This document shows, one piece after another, positions 1 to 6,279 of a stretch of DNA of 6,965 bases. The position numbers were made by a program, and so were the translations under genes. How positions within the stretch are numbered: position 1 is the first letter of the stretch; each line of letters opens with the position of its first letter. The notes below the pieces were generated by a model. It saw only the letters and a program-made list of their open reading frames with translations. It ran no database searches and was not told the DNA's origin. This DNA is from JABEVB01 sp049965775 (GTDB lineage Bacteria > Planctomycetota > Phycisphaerae > WQYP01), in contig JBMFVX010000142.1 of assembly GCA_049965775.1 (NCBI GenBank), positions 1-6,965 on the forward strand, read 5' to 3'.

Positions 1-158
1 GTTTCGTAAGGTTTCAGTCGCTGCCACTTTAGAGAGCAACGCCAGTTCTCAAAGAACTTAACGGCCCATGTCGCATGAGTATGATCCCACAACTGCCCGA
101 AGGATTCCTTGAGCAGGTAAGCATCTATGAGCAAGCCGTTGTCAAGTGCGGGCGCCAT
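1..158 (-). pseudogene. ISL3-type transposase remnant, C-terminal part, 5'-truncated
   Basis: The minus strand has an open frame from an ATG at 156-158 to the left edge (52 codons, continuing outside). It contains AYLLKESFGQLWDH, then WAVKFFENW, then LKWQRLKPYE. This pattern (AYxLKExF, an aromatic-rich helix, then RLxPF/YE) is what I know from the region before the last acidic residue of ISL3-family DDE transposases (DDE_Tnp_ISL3). A full transposase would have several hundred residues upstream. Here an in-frame TGA sits four codons before the ATG, and I see no transposase-like residues in any frame between 159 and 392. The fragment is therefore read as the tail of a transposase whose 5' part has been lost, not as a functional small gene. 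Family assignment is from remembered motifs; moderately sure. The 3' end lies outside the window. Confidence 0.68.
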
Positions 159-218
159 TGCCGAAAATCACGCCTTATGAATTCGCGTGTTAGCATGCCG
201 GCGCGCACGCTCTGCGGG

Positions 219-240
219 CTTCCAACCCCTGGGGTGGAAG
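219..240. repeat. Hairpin (6-bp plus 3-bp stem)
   Basis: CTTCCA at 219-224 pairs with TGGAAG at 235-240. After one unpaired A (225), CCC at 226-228 pairs with GGG at 232-234 around a three-base loop. No T-run follows on either strand, so it is not a classical intrinsic terminator. It lies 18 bases from the stronger hairpin at 259-294, and together they form a tandem structured region downstream of the rhamnosidase gene. Confidence 0.45.
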
Positions 241-258
241 TTTCAGATCAGGGCCGGT

Positions 259-294
259 GGAAGGGAGTCCTCGCTTTGCGATGGACTCCCTTCC
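259..294 (-). terminator. Strong hairpin downstream of rhamnosidase gene, possible terminator
   Basis: GGAAGGGAGTCC at 259-270 is the perfect reverse complement of GGACTCCCTTCC at 283-294, giving a 12-bp stem. The 12-base centre folds further (TCGC 271-274 with GCGA 278-281, triloop TTT, one bulged T). The flanks GGT (256-258) and ACC (297-299) can extend the stem across a two-base bulge. It lies about 100 bases beyond the rhamnosidase stop. There is no U-tract on either strand, so termination is an inference; it could equally be an mRNA-stabilising structure or a dispersed palindromic repeat. Confidence 0.5.
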
Positions 295-392
295 GGACCT
301 TCCCTGGACGTAATCGCCTTGGAGCACCTTGCATGCCACGACGTTACGTCTTGCAGCGGCGGCAGGATGTTTCAACTGGATACGCCAAACAT

Positions 393-3300
393 CTATTCGG
401 CATGGTCCCTATCGGGCCTGCCAGTTAACTTATCAGCGGTCGGCCTGCATTCAAATGCGTATCTACCGCTTGCTACCAATAAAGAGTGCTCTTGTTTGTT
501 TACGTTCAGCAGCGTTACATCGGGATGGCGGGCGACGGGGGTGCCACCCTCCAAGACAACCCAGTTTGGCGGGATCGGAAGTTGAATGGTTGCCTCGCTA
601 TTGGGCGGAATAACAACATCCACCTTCAATGTGGTGGCAAGACGTCGCCACTGAACTTGTACCGGCCCGCGTGCAGTTGTGATGCTGCCTCGGCACCAGT
701 TGACTTGCGCAACTGGCCGCGGCCGAATGATAACAGCTCCGCCGCCCGGTTGTTTGTCGTCCAGTGTAATGCCAGCCACAAAGCTCCACAGCCATTCGCC
801 GATGGAACTCCACGGCCAATGATTCAGCGATAGAATGACTGGTTTGCCCTTTTCGTAGGTGTTGAACGATTCCCAGAAGGTTGTGCCGATGGTCTCAACC
901 ATGTATCCCCACGAGGGAAGGGTGGTTTGATTGGCCATGCGGGCGGCAACGTCATGGCCGCCAAACCGCGAGAGCGCCTGCAACAGCGCCCGTGTGCTCA
1001 AGAACCCGGTTGTCAGGTGGCCGCCGGCCCGCTGCACTGCCGCCAGCAGTTTTTGAAAAGCCTTGGAGGCAAGCGGTTCGTCAAGCAAGCCGAATTCAAT
1101 CGCCAGCGCATAGGAACCCTGGGCATCACCTCGAATGGTTCCATCGGCAGACACATAGGCTTTGGTAAACGCACGGCGAATATTTGAAAAAAGCTTGGCA
1201 TAATGCTGCTGCCAATGCTGTTCGCCAAGCACACGAGCCATTCGGCTCATGATGTCGGCGGAATGTGCGAAGTATGCGGTTGCGGCAATCTCTTTAGGCG
1301 TTACGGGGTTGCCAGCGCTGAGCCAGTCGCCCCAATCATTGCCTCGCTGGTAGGTCCAGAGGTGGTTGGGATTATTGCTGGCAACCCAGTCAACCCAACG
1401 GCGCGCAGCCGCAAAGTGCCTTTCAATAATACGCGTGTCGCCGGTATGAAGATAAAGGTCCCAGGGAAGACTCATGCCGCAGTCTGCCCAACCGGGCGAG
1501 CCGGCAACAAATTCGCTGCCGCGCAGTTGTGCGTGGGGTGTGATATCGCAAAAGCGACCTTGTGGCGTCTGCGAATCACGAATATCTACGGTGTATTTGC
1601 CGAAAAATGCGGCAGTGTCCATGTTAAGCATGGCAGTGTTTACGCAGTCGCGTATGTCACCCAGCCAGGCCAACCGCTCGGCCCGGGCCGCACAGCCGGT
1701 GGGCACATCAAAAAGCATATTCCACTGCGTCCAGCGGGTGGCCTGCATGAGTTTGTTATATAGCGGGTTGGAACATTCAAATTCACTGGTGGAAGCTATT
1801 TCAGCTCGCACACTTTGTCCTATCAGCGTCTGCGCAGTCGGCGCATGTGTCAGCCCGCGTACCTCAACGTAACGGAAGCCATGCCAGGTAAAGTGCGGCT
1901 CAAGCGTGCGGGGGCCTTTGCCATCTAAAATATAATCTTCCCGCTGGAGTGTTCCCCACAGATTGCGCACCGAGATATTGCCCTTGTCGTTCAGGCATTC
2001 GGCATGGCGCAGGGTAATGTGGGTGCCTGCCGGCCCATCGGTGGTGAGTCGGCACCAGCCGGAGAACTCCTGGCCAAAATCAAATACGAAAACCCCCGGC
2101 GAAACCTCGCGATGGCTTACCGGTCGCAGGGTGCGATTGCGCGTAACATGCTGCGTGCGATGCCAGGTTAAGGGCGTGTCGTCTCGGGGAATCGTAAAGG
2201 CGGGCGACCACGAGGCCGCGCTAAAGCCGGGCATATCCCAGCCGGGCTGTTCGAGTCGCAAATCCTGAAACTCTCCGGCCAGCGGATCGCTGCAGCGGAT
2301 GGGGCCTTCAAGTGTGCTATGCCAGCTTTCATCGCCGGCAATGACTTGCGTGCGGCCGTTGGCGTATTGCAGTTCAAGCTGCAGCAATACTTTGGGCACG
2401 TAGCCGAAGATGTAGCACATATCCGACAGGTTCATATGGCCGGCGTACCAGCCGTAACCGAGTCGGCACGCAATGGCATTTTCGCCGCCTTGAATCAAGG
2501 ACGTGACATCAAACGTATCGTAGCAAACGCGCTTGTTAAACTCAGTAAAGCCGGGAGCCAGCAGGGCGTTTGACGCGGCCCTGCCATTAATGTTTACTTC
2601 GTAAAAACCGCGCGCGGTAACGTAAAGTGTTGCCCGCTGCAGGTTCGCACCTGCGGTAAACTCACGGCGCAGCAGGGCCACGCGACAGAGAGTTTGTTCT
2701 GCGGGAATATCCCGGATTCGTTGCTCTTGAAACGCTTCAGGGGCGTATTCAAAGTAACCGTTGCCGTTGGGAAGCGGTGGCGGCTCCGCCACGAGCGCCG
2801 GCGGCGGCGGACACCAGGATATGGCCGGGCCATTATGCGTGAGATACCTTTGCGAAATCGTGCCGGTTTCAACCGAGTCGGAGCAGGATACATTGCAATT
2901 GGCCGCCAGGTCTTTCGCTCCATGAAAAATCTCGATGCGGCCCAGCGCGAAGGTGTACCAGCGGCCTTCCCAGTAGGGCAGCTTGGTTACGATTATTTTT
3001 ACAAACCTGGCCCGCACCGGCGAAAAGCTAAGTCGCGGCGGATTTATGACCGGCGGTCGCGGGTTGGGCAGGTCGTTTTGAGTATGATCTATCGCCAGTG
3101 CTGCATCGCTCAAATCTTTACGATTTGCCGTTTGAATCTTCACGCGCAGCGGATACAAAAAGCTTGCGTAGTCGGGGCTCAGGCCCGGCGGACGGGCCGG
3201 CTGGAGGACAACGGTATCTATTAATTGGGCCTTGCCGAGGTCTATTACGATCCATTTGGCGGCATCTGCATGTTCAGTCATCTCGGCGCGGTAGCAATGC

Positions 3301-3914
3301 TGCGGCACACGAGGATAATTAGCCGGTGTTGCAAGCGTTGCATCGGTGAGCCATTGAGCTTGCCAATCGGTCGGATTAAGCAGCCCCATTGTCCAAAATG
3401 CCGGTTCGCCGCGTGCCGGCGATTCTGTACCCCAGGGTGAGAGCCGATCGGCCTGATCCCACACGCGAACCCGCCAGAAATATCGTTCACGCGATGCAAG
3501 TGCCTTGGTCGGCATAACAACTGCCGCCGATGGCTGGCCGGCGACACGGCCGCTATCCCATACATCAGCAAGGCCTGCCGCGAGGTGTTGAGGTGAACTT
3601 GCCACCTGCACCTGCCAAGCTGTTTGCGATAGTCCGCGGAGGTCGCCGGACAATTCGGTAAGCTGCCAGGTCAGCCGCGGATTGATCTCATCTATTCCCA
3701 ATGGATTCGCCATTGCTTCGCAACGAAGGGCTATTGGTCGCAGCGGCGAAGAACTCGCGGCTTGCTCGCCTGCCAGGCCGCCATTGGCGCCGCCTCCCAC
3801 CGTTGTGGCCATTACAGTTCCGGTGGCAATGGCCAACAGGTCTCTGCGCGAAATGGCGCCTGGTGGCACGTTTGTTTTTTGGGATTGTGCAGAGGTGATT
3901 ATTGGGTTGCTCAT
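393..3914 (-). CDS. Tat-exported alpha-L-rhamnosidase, glycoside hydrolase family 78
   Basis: Hydrolyses terminal alpha-L-rhamnose from plant or microbial polysaccharides or glycosides, probably in the periplasm or at the cell surface. The protein has 1173 residues from the chosen ATG at 3912-3914, which has AAGGAAG five bases upstream; an in-frame upstream start at 3950 adds 12 residues but has no such site. Order of parts: twin-arginine signal (SRRDLLA, residues 22-28, then an Ala/Gly-rich hydrophobic stretch); N-terminal Ig-like rhamnosidase domain (about 58-189, with NPLGIDEINPRLTWQ, YFWRVRVWD and WQAQWL); discoidin-like insertion (about 207-383); beta-sandwich domains (about 408-690, with FDFGQEFSGW and FTWHGFRYVEV); (alpha/alpha)6 catalytic barrel (about 710-1053); C-terminal beta domain. 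The acid motif reads DVPTGCAARAERLAWLGD (736-753), with the predicted acid Glu746 kept but the usual Asp of DCPQR replaced by Gly740. The predicted base is Glu1014 in TTFWESFN. NHWPWSSIGEWLW (1031-1043) is also typical. It is long for GH78 because of the insertion. No sugar transporter or regulator lies nearby. Substrate unknown. Confidence 0.93.
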   Translation of the reverse strand: MSNPIITSAQSQKTNVPPGAISRRDLLAIATGTVMATTVGGGANGGLAGEQAASSSPLRPIALRCEAMANPLGIDEINPRLTWQLTELSGDLRGLSQTAWQVQVASSPQHLAAGLADVWDSGRVAGQPSAAVVMPTKALASRERYFWRVRVWDQADRLSPWGTESPARGEPAFWTMGLLNPTDWQAQWLTDATLATPANYPRVPQHCYRAEMTEHADAAKWIVIDLGKAQLIDTVVLQPARPPGLSPDYASFLYPLRVKIQTANRKDLSDAALAIDHTQNDLPNPRPPVINPPRLSFSPVRARFVKIIVTKLPYWEGRWYTFALGRIEIFHGAKDLAANCNVSCSDSVETGTISQRYLTHNGPAISWCPPPPALVAEPPPLPNGNGYFEYAPEAFQEQRIRDIPAEQTLCRVALLRREFTAGANLQRATLYVTARGFYEVNINGRAASNALLAPGFTEFNKRVCYDTFDVTSLIQGGENAIACRLGYGWYAGHMNLSDMCYIFGYVPKVLLQLELQYANGRTQVIAGDESWHSTLEGPIRCSDPLAGEFQDLRLEQPGWDMPGFSAASWSPAFTIPRDDTPLTWHRTQHVTRNRTLRPVSHREVSPGVFVFDFGQEFSGWCRLTTDGPAGTHITLRHAECLNDKGNISVRNLWGTLQREDYILDGKGPRTLEPHFTWHGFRYVEVRGLTHAPTAQTLIGQSVRAEIASTSEFECSNPLYNKLMQATRWTQWNMLFDVPTGCAARAERLAWLGDIRDCVNTAMLNMDTAAFFGKYTVDIRDSQTPQGRFCDITPHAQLRGSEFVAGSPGWADCGMSLPWDLYLHTGDTRIIERHFAAARRWVDWVASNNPNHLWTYQRGNDWGDWLSAGNPVTPKEIAATAYFAHSADIMSRMARVLGEQHWQQHYAKLFSNIRRAFTKAYVSADGTIRGDAQGSYALAIEFGLLDEPLASKAFQKLLAAVQRAGGHLTTGFLSTRALLQALSRFGGHDVAARMANQTTLPSWGYMVETIGTTFWESFNTYEKGKPVILSLNHWPWSSIGEWLWSFVAGITLDDKQPGGGAVIIRPRPVAQVNWCRGSITTARGPVQVQWRRLATTLKVDVVIPPNSEATIQLPIPPNWVVLEGGTPVARHPDVTLLNVNKQEHSLLVASGRYAFECRPTADKLTGRPDRDHAE
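2766..3296 (-). other. Discoidin-like (F5/8 type C) carbohydrate-binding insertion inside the rhamnosidase
   Basis: Residues about 207-383 of the rhamnosidase do not belong to the usual GH78 chain. They read as a discoidin or coagulation-factor 5/8 C-type fold: KWIVIDLGKAQLIDTVVLQP (strand pair after the conserved Asp-Leu-Gly), then LYPLRVKIQTA, then RARFVKIIVTKL, then YTFALGRIEIF, the equivalent of the common A(L)SEIEV ending. A Pro-rich linker (WCPPPPALVAEPPPLP) ends it. Such domains usually bind sugars, so it probably helps the enzyme hold its polysaccharide. Boundaries are approximate and the assignment rests on motif order, not on a search. Confidence 0.6.
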
Positions 3915-3990
3915 AAACACTTCCTTGTGAAGGGCTGCGTGCAGGTACAAAGCGAAGCTGGGGTATTACAAATTCACACCTGTTGGCCTC

Positions 3991-4002
3991 TGGGTTGACC
4001 CA
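3991..4002. promoter_or_regulatory. Candidate operator palindrome TGGGTTGACCCA
   Basis: TGGGT and ACCCA form a perfect 5-bp inverted repeat around TG. The palindrome covers the -35 box of the promoter driving gcvT and lies in the region shared with the divergent rhamnosidase gene, so a bound protein could block gcvT transcription and perhaps affect both genes. It is short and could be chance; no regulator gene is in the window. Confidence 0.3.
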
Positions 4003-4021
4003 TTCAAGATTAACGTATAAT
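3995..4021 (+). promoter_or_regulatory. Sigma-70-type promoter for gcvT-gcvH
   Basis: TTGACC (3995-4000, five of six to consensus) is followed after 15 bases by a perfect TATAAT (4016-4021). The spacer is two bases shorter than ideal. Transcription would begin near 4028, giving an untranslated leader of about 57 bases before the GTG of gcvT. It is the only good promoter-like pair I saw between the divergent genes; nothing comparable is obvious for the rhamnosidase on the other strand. Confidence 0.55.
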
Positions 4022-4032
4022 AACAAACTATC

Positions 4033-4058
4033 TTGCCTTGCGGGTGGTCCGCAGGCAA
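4033..4058 (+). promoter_or_regulatory. Leader hairpin in the gcvT 5' untranslated region
   Basis: TTGCC (4033-4037) pairs with GGCAA (4054-4058) and TGCGG (4039-4043) pairs with CCGCA (4049-4053), with one bulged T and a five-base loop GTGGT. The stem would form just after the predicted transcription start and 16 bases before the ribosome binding site. It could stabilise the message or act as a control element. It is too short, and lacks the conserved sequence, for a glycine riboswitch. Confidence 0.4.
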
Positions 4059-4073
4059 TGGGCCGCATTTGCC

Positions 4074-4087
4074 AGAGGATACCCGTG
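4074..4087 (+). promoter_or_regulatory. Ribosome binding site deciding the GTG start of gcvT
   Basis: AGAGG at 4074-4078 is followed after six bases by GTG at 4085-4087. The reading frame is open further upstream, with ATGs at 3983 and 4058, but the first lies before the promoter and the second lies at the end of the leader hairpin without a ribosome binding site. The GTG also gives the normal family N-terminus. Confidence 0.65.
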
Positions 4088-5200
4088 ACCGATACTGCTG
4101 CTGCTTCGCTGCTTAAAACGCCATTTTATGATTTTCATGTTAAGCAGGGCGCCCGCATTGTGGATTTTGCCGGATGGGCCATGCCGCTCATGTACAGGGG
4201 CATTATCGCCGAGCATCAGCACACGCGGCAGGCGGCGTCTATTTTTGATGTGTCGCATATGGGGCGGGTTAAATTCTCCGGAAAAGACGCCATGCGTTTT
4301 CTGCAACATATCATCACCCGCAATTTACAAAAGGCGGTGGTAGGCCAGTCGCTTTACAGCTTGGTGTGCAACCCTGCCGGCGGCGTGCTTGATGATATTA
4401 TTGTCTCACGATTTGACGATCATTGGTTGATGGTATGCAATGCCTCCAACCGCACCAAGCTGTTGGCCTGGTTCGAGCAGCACCGCAGCGGCTTTGATGT
4501 AACCATTGAAGACCAAACCTTTGAAACCGCCATGATCGCCCTGCAAGGCCCGCAGGTGATCGCCAAACTGGAGCAGGCCCTTGGCGAGCCGCTTTCGCAA
4601 ATAAAGCGTTACCATTGTAAGCAGTTGCGATATCTGTTTTTTAACTTTACGGTGTTTCGCAGCGGTTACACCGGCGAAGATGGCGTGGAGATTATTTGCG
4701 GCAACAAGCTGGCCCAGATGGCCATGGGCTTTTTGGCCAAGTCCGGCAAAGACCCCAGGGAACAAACGCTCCAGCCTGCGGGCCTGGGCGCACGCGACAC
4801 CCTGCGTATTGAGGCCGGCATGCCGCTTTACGGCCATGAACTTTCGGAAAGCATTAATCCAATTGCCGCGGGGCTTGGCTGGGCCGTTGCCGATGATAAG
4901 GATTTTATCGGCGCTGCAGCCCTGGCCGAAGTGCGCCGCAGCGGCCCGGCAGAAAAACTCGTCGGTCTGCATATAGAGGGCCCGCGCACACCGCGTGCCG
5001 ATGCGGCCGTATTGGCCGGCGGTCAGCCGGTGGGGCGTATCACCAGCAGTTGTCCCAGCCCTACGCTCAATCGAACCATTGCCATGGCGTTTGTGCCAGC
5101 CGCACATGCGGCGGTGGGCACCGCACTGGCGGTAGACTTGCGTGGTGCGCCGGTGGCGGCAACGGTAACGCCGCTGCCCTTCTACAAACGCCCGGCTTAG
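4085..5200 (+). CDS. gcvT: Aminomethyltransferase, T-protein of the glycine cleavage system
   Basis: Takes the aminomethyl group from lipoylated GcvH and, with tetrahydrofolate, makes 5,10-methylenetetrahydrofolate and ammonia in the cytoplasm. With the GTG start the protein has 371 residues, the usual family length. The N-terminus LLKTPFYDFHVKQGARIVDFAGWAMPLMY is classic GcvT, followed by IFDVSHMGRVKFSG. GGVLDDIIV (about 99-107) carries the expected catalytic Asp (Asp103, matching Asp101 of the E. coli enzyme). IALQGPQ, FRSGYTGEDGVEI and GARDTLRIEAGMPLYGHE (235-252) follow, with the C-terminal barrel domain (LVGLHIEGP, GRITSS, then a final TPLPFYKRPA). It is the first gene of a two-gene unit with gcvH, which starts 102 bases downstream. 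The intact folate- and lipoyl-arm-contacting motifs support an active enzyme rather than the related YgfZ-like proteins. Confidence 0.96.
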   Translation: MTDTAAASLLKTPFYDFHVKQGARIVDFAGWAMPLMYRGIIAEHQHTRQAASIFDVSHMGRVKFSGKDAMRFLQHIITRNLQKAVVGQSLYSLVCNPAGGVLDDIIVSRFDDHWLMVCNASNRTKLLAWFEQHRSGFDVTIEDQTFETAMIALQGPQVIAKLEQALGEPLSQIKRYHCKQLRYLFFNFTVFRSGYTGEDGVEIICGNKLAQMAMGFLAKSGKDPREQTLQPAGLGARDTLRIEAGMPLYGHELSESINPIAAGLGWAVADDKDFIGAAALAEVRRSGPAEKLVGLHIEGPRTPRADAAVLAGGQPVGRITSSCPSPTLNRTIAMAFVPAAHAAVGTALAVDLRGAPVAATVTPLPFYKRPA

Positions 5201-5302
5201 GTTACATTTTGCGGTTGGCAGCCGGCTATGCGTCGGTTTGCCGCCGCGGCACCCGCCAGGGAAGATGCAGTAGCCCGGCGATTTAACGTAAAGGATAACT
5301 CC
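5201..5302 (+). other. gcvT-gcvH spacer
   Basis: The 102-base gap has no promoter-like pair and no terminator-like hairpin, so the two genes are probably co-transcribed. The gcvH frame is open into this gap (ATG at 5228), but the Ala/Arg-rich extension is not part of known GcvH proteins. The only clear ribosome binding site is AAAGGA at 5290-5295, seven bases before the ATG at 5303. Confidence 0.45.
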
Positions 5303-5683
5303 ATGGCTTCACCGGCAGATCGCTTTTACACCGACACACACGAATGGCTCAAGCTGGATGGCGACTCGCTCCTATGCGGCATCACGCGCTTTGCTGTCGA
5401 AGAGCTTACCGATGTCACCTATGTAGACTTGCCCGCGATAGGCAAGGTTGTTGCGGCCGGCAAGGCCTACGGTGAGATTGAATCGGTCAAGGCCACGAGC
5501 GAACTTTACTCGCCGGTGGATGGCGCGGTGGCGGCCATCAACGACAAAGTTAAAGCCGACCCCAGCCTGGTTAACCAGGACCCGTACGAGGCAGGCTGGC
5601 TGGTGCGCATCAAAACCGATCGCAAGGACTTTTCGAGCTTTATGACTGCGGCCCAATACGATGCCAAACACGCAACGGCGTAA
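5303..5683 (+). CDS. gcvH: Lipoyl carrier H-protein of the glycine cleavage system
   Basis: Shuttles the aminomethyl group from the P-protein to GcvT on a lipoylated lysine, then is reoxidised by the L-protein. The protein has 126 residues from the ATG at 5303, matching the family's usual length of about 125-130. It begins with DRFYTDTHEWLKLDGD (the conserved HEW region), continues with GITRFAVEELTDVTYVDLP, and has the lipoylation site GEIESVKATSELYSP with Lys63 as the modified residue. PVDGAVAAIN and the ending DPYEAGWLVRIK complete the family pattern. All expected features are present, so it should be functional. It follows gcvT on the same strand; the glycine decarboxylase subunits that often come next are absent, and the next gene is convergent. 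Confidence 0.97.
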   Translation: MASPADRFYTDTHEWLKLDGDSLLCGITRFAVEELTDVTYVDLPAIGKVVAAGKAYGEIESVKATSELYSPVDGAVAAINDKVKADPSLVNQDPYEAGWLVRIKTDRKDFSSFMTAAQYDAKHATA

Positions 5684-5719
5684 GCCGGCGCGGGTTCGTA
5701 TTCTCGTTCACATCAGTCT

Positions 5720-6193
5720 TCAAAAAGCCTGGTCAACGTCCGCGGCGGTTTTGGCGCTGCCCGTCGGCGGCACAATGGCGTCCTTCTCGGCTTGATCGCG
5801 AATAATCAAGGCGGTATACGCGGGGTTGGCAAATCGAATCTTTAGCACGCCACGGCTTTTGTCGGCAAATTTAAGGCGATAGACCCCATTTGGCTTGTTC
5901 TGGAGGATGGCCAAGCCTATCAAAAATGCGATGGTTCCCACCGCGATGCCCATCGCCATCCCATAGTGGCCGCGTTTTTCTTCAAGTCGCCAGCTCGTAA
6001 TAAGCCCTATTGCCACCGCACCAACAAGCGTCACCGCCGTTGCGAGTCTAAGGGCCTGCGTAATTTTTCGCTGGCAATGACGGCAAATCGGTGCGGCGAT
6101 AAGCTTCTTGCCGCCAATAGCTGGCTTAACCCGACTTTCGCACTTTGCGCCTGATTTCGGGAATTTTCCCGATTTTTTCGGCCCTGGTTGCAA
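5720..6193 (-). CDS. Unrecognised protein with two membrane helices and a CxxC pair
   Basis: I do not recognise this family. The frame gives up to 157 residues: a basic N-terminal segment (many Lys), a Cys pair PICRHCQ (Cys37, Cys40) with a further Cys18, two hydrophobic segments at about 48-66 and 79-97 separated by a charged loop (RLEEKRGHYG), then a soluble C-terminal part of about 60 residues (YRLKFADKSRGVLKIRFANPAY) that may form a small beta domain. The Cys pair could bind metal, but only one pair is clear. The start is uncertain: the frame opens with TTG at 6191-6193, with no obvious ribosome binding site and an in-frame TAA four codons earlier, and no ATG precedes the membrane segments. 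The gene is convergent with gcvH (36-base gap), and its upstream side faces the transposase gene, so its original 5' end or promoter may have been altered by insertion. Confidence 0.6.
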   Translation of the reverse strand: MQPGPKKSGKFPKSGAKCESRVKPAIGGKKLIAAPICRHCQRKITQALRLATAVTLVGAVAIGLITSWRLEEKRGHYGMAMGIAVGTIAFLIGLAILQNKPNGVYRLKFADKSRGVLKIRFANPAYTALIIRDQAEKDAIVPPTGSAKTAADVDQAF

Positions 6194-6279
6194 ACCAATG
6201 CGGTTTTAACTCTCAAAACCCTTGTGGTGAAGACCTACCCTCTTTTTTTTTGTTGCAGCGATTTGCGATAGTGCCGGGC
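6194..6279. other. Divergent gap holding the probable left end of an insertion sequence
   Basis: This gap separates the membrane-protein gene from the transposase start. It contains a run of nine T at 6243-6251 and no clear promoter. The left terminal inverted repeat of the element should lie here, but it cannot be identified without the right end, which is outside the window. Confidence 0.4.

Larger units (their letters stand above)
159..392. other. Gene-free stretch between transposase remnant and rhamnosidase stop
   Basis: No open frame here looks like a real protein. Short frames on the plus strand have no recognisable motif and overlap the 3' end of the rhamnosidase gene. The stretch contains two hairpins (219-240 and 259-294, listed separately) and a short palindrome GACGTTACGTC at 340-350. 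It probably combines the transcription end region of the rhamnosidase gene with scar sequence from the mobile element at the left. Confidence 0.55.

Noticed and set aside
340..350. Palindrome GACGTTACGTC as a regulatory site
   Set aside because: It is only 11 bases, lies downstream of a gene end, and has no second full copy in the window.
75..585. Plus-strand open frames near the left edge
   Set aside because: They overlap the antisense transposase remnant and the rhamnosidase 3' end, and their translations are low in recognisable structure.
1203..1763. 186-residue plus-strand open frame opposite the rhamnosidase
   Set aside because: It is antisense to the conserved catalytic domain of the rhamnosidase and shows no recognisable motif.
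3915..4030. Minus-strand promoter for the rhamnosidase
   Set aside because: A TATTAT-like sequence occurs as the reverse of the gcvT -10 box, but no -35 box sits at proper spacing, so I do not list it.
4022..4084. Glycine riboswitch upstream of gcvT
   Set aside because: The predicted leader is only about 57 bases, and I find none of the conserved glycine aptamer core; only a simple hairpin is present.
4406..5107. 233-residue minus-strand open frame opposite gcvT
   Set aside because: It lies entirely within the well-supported gcvT gene, has no ribosome binding site or family motif, and its composition looks like an antisense shadow.
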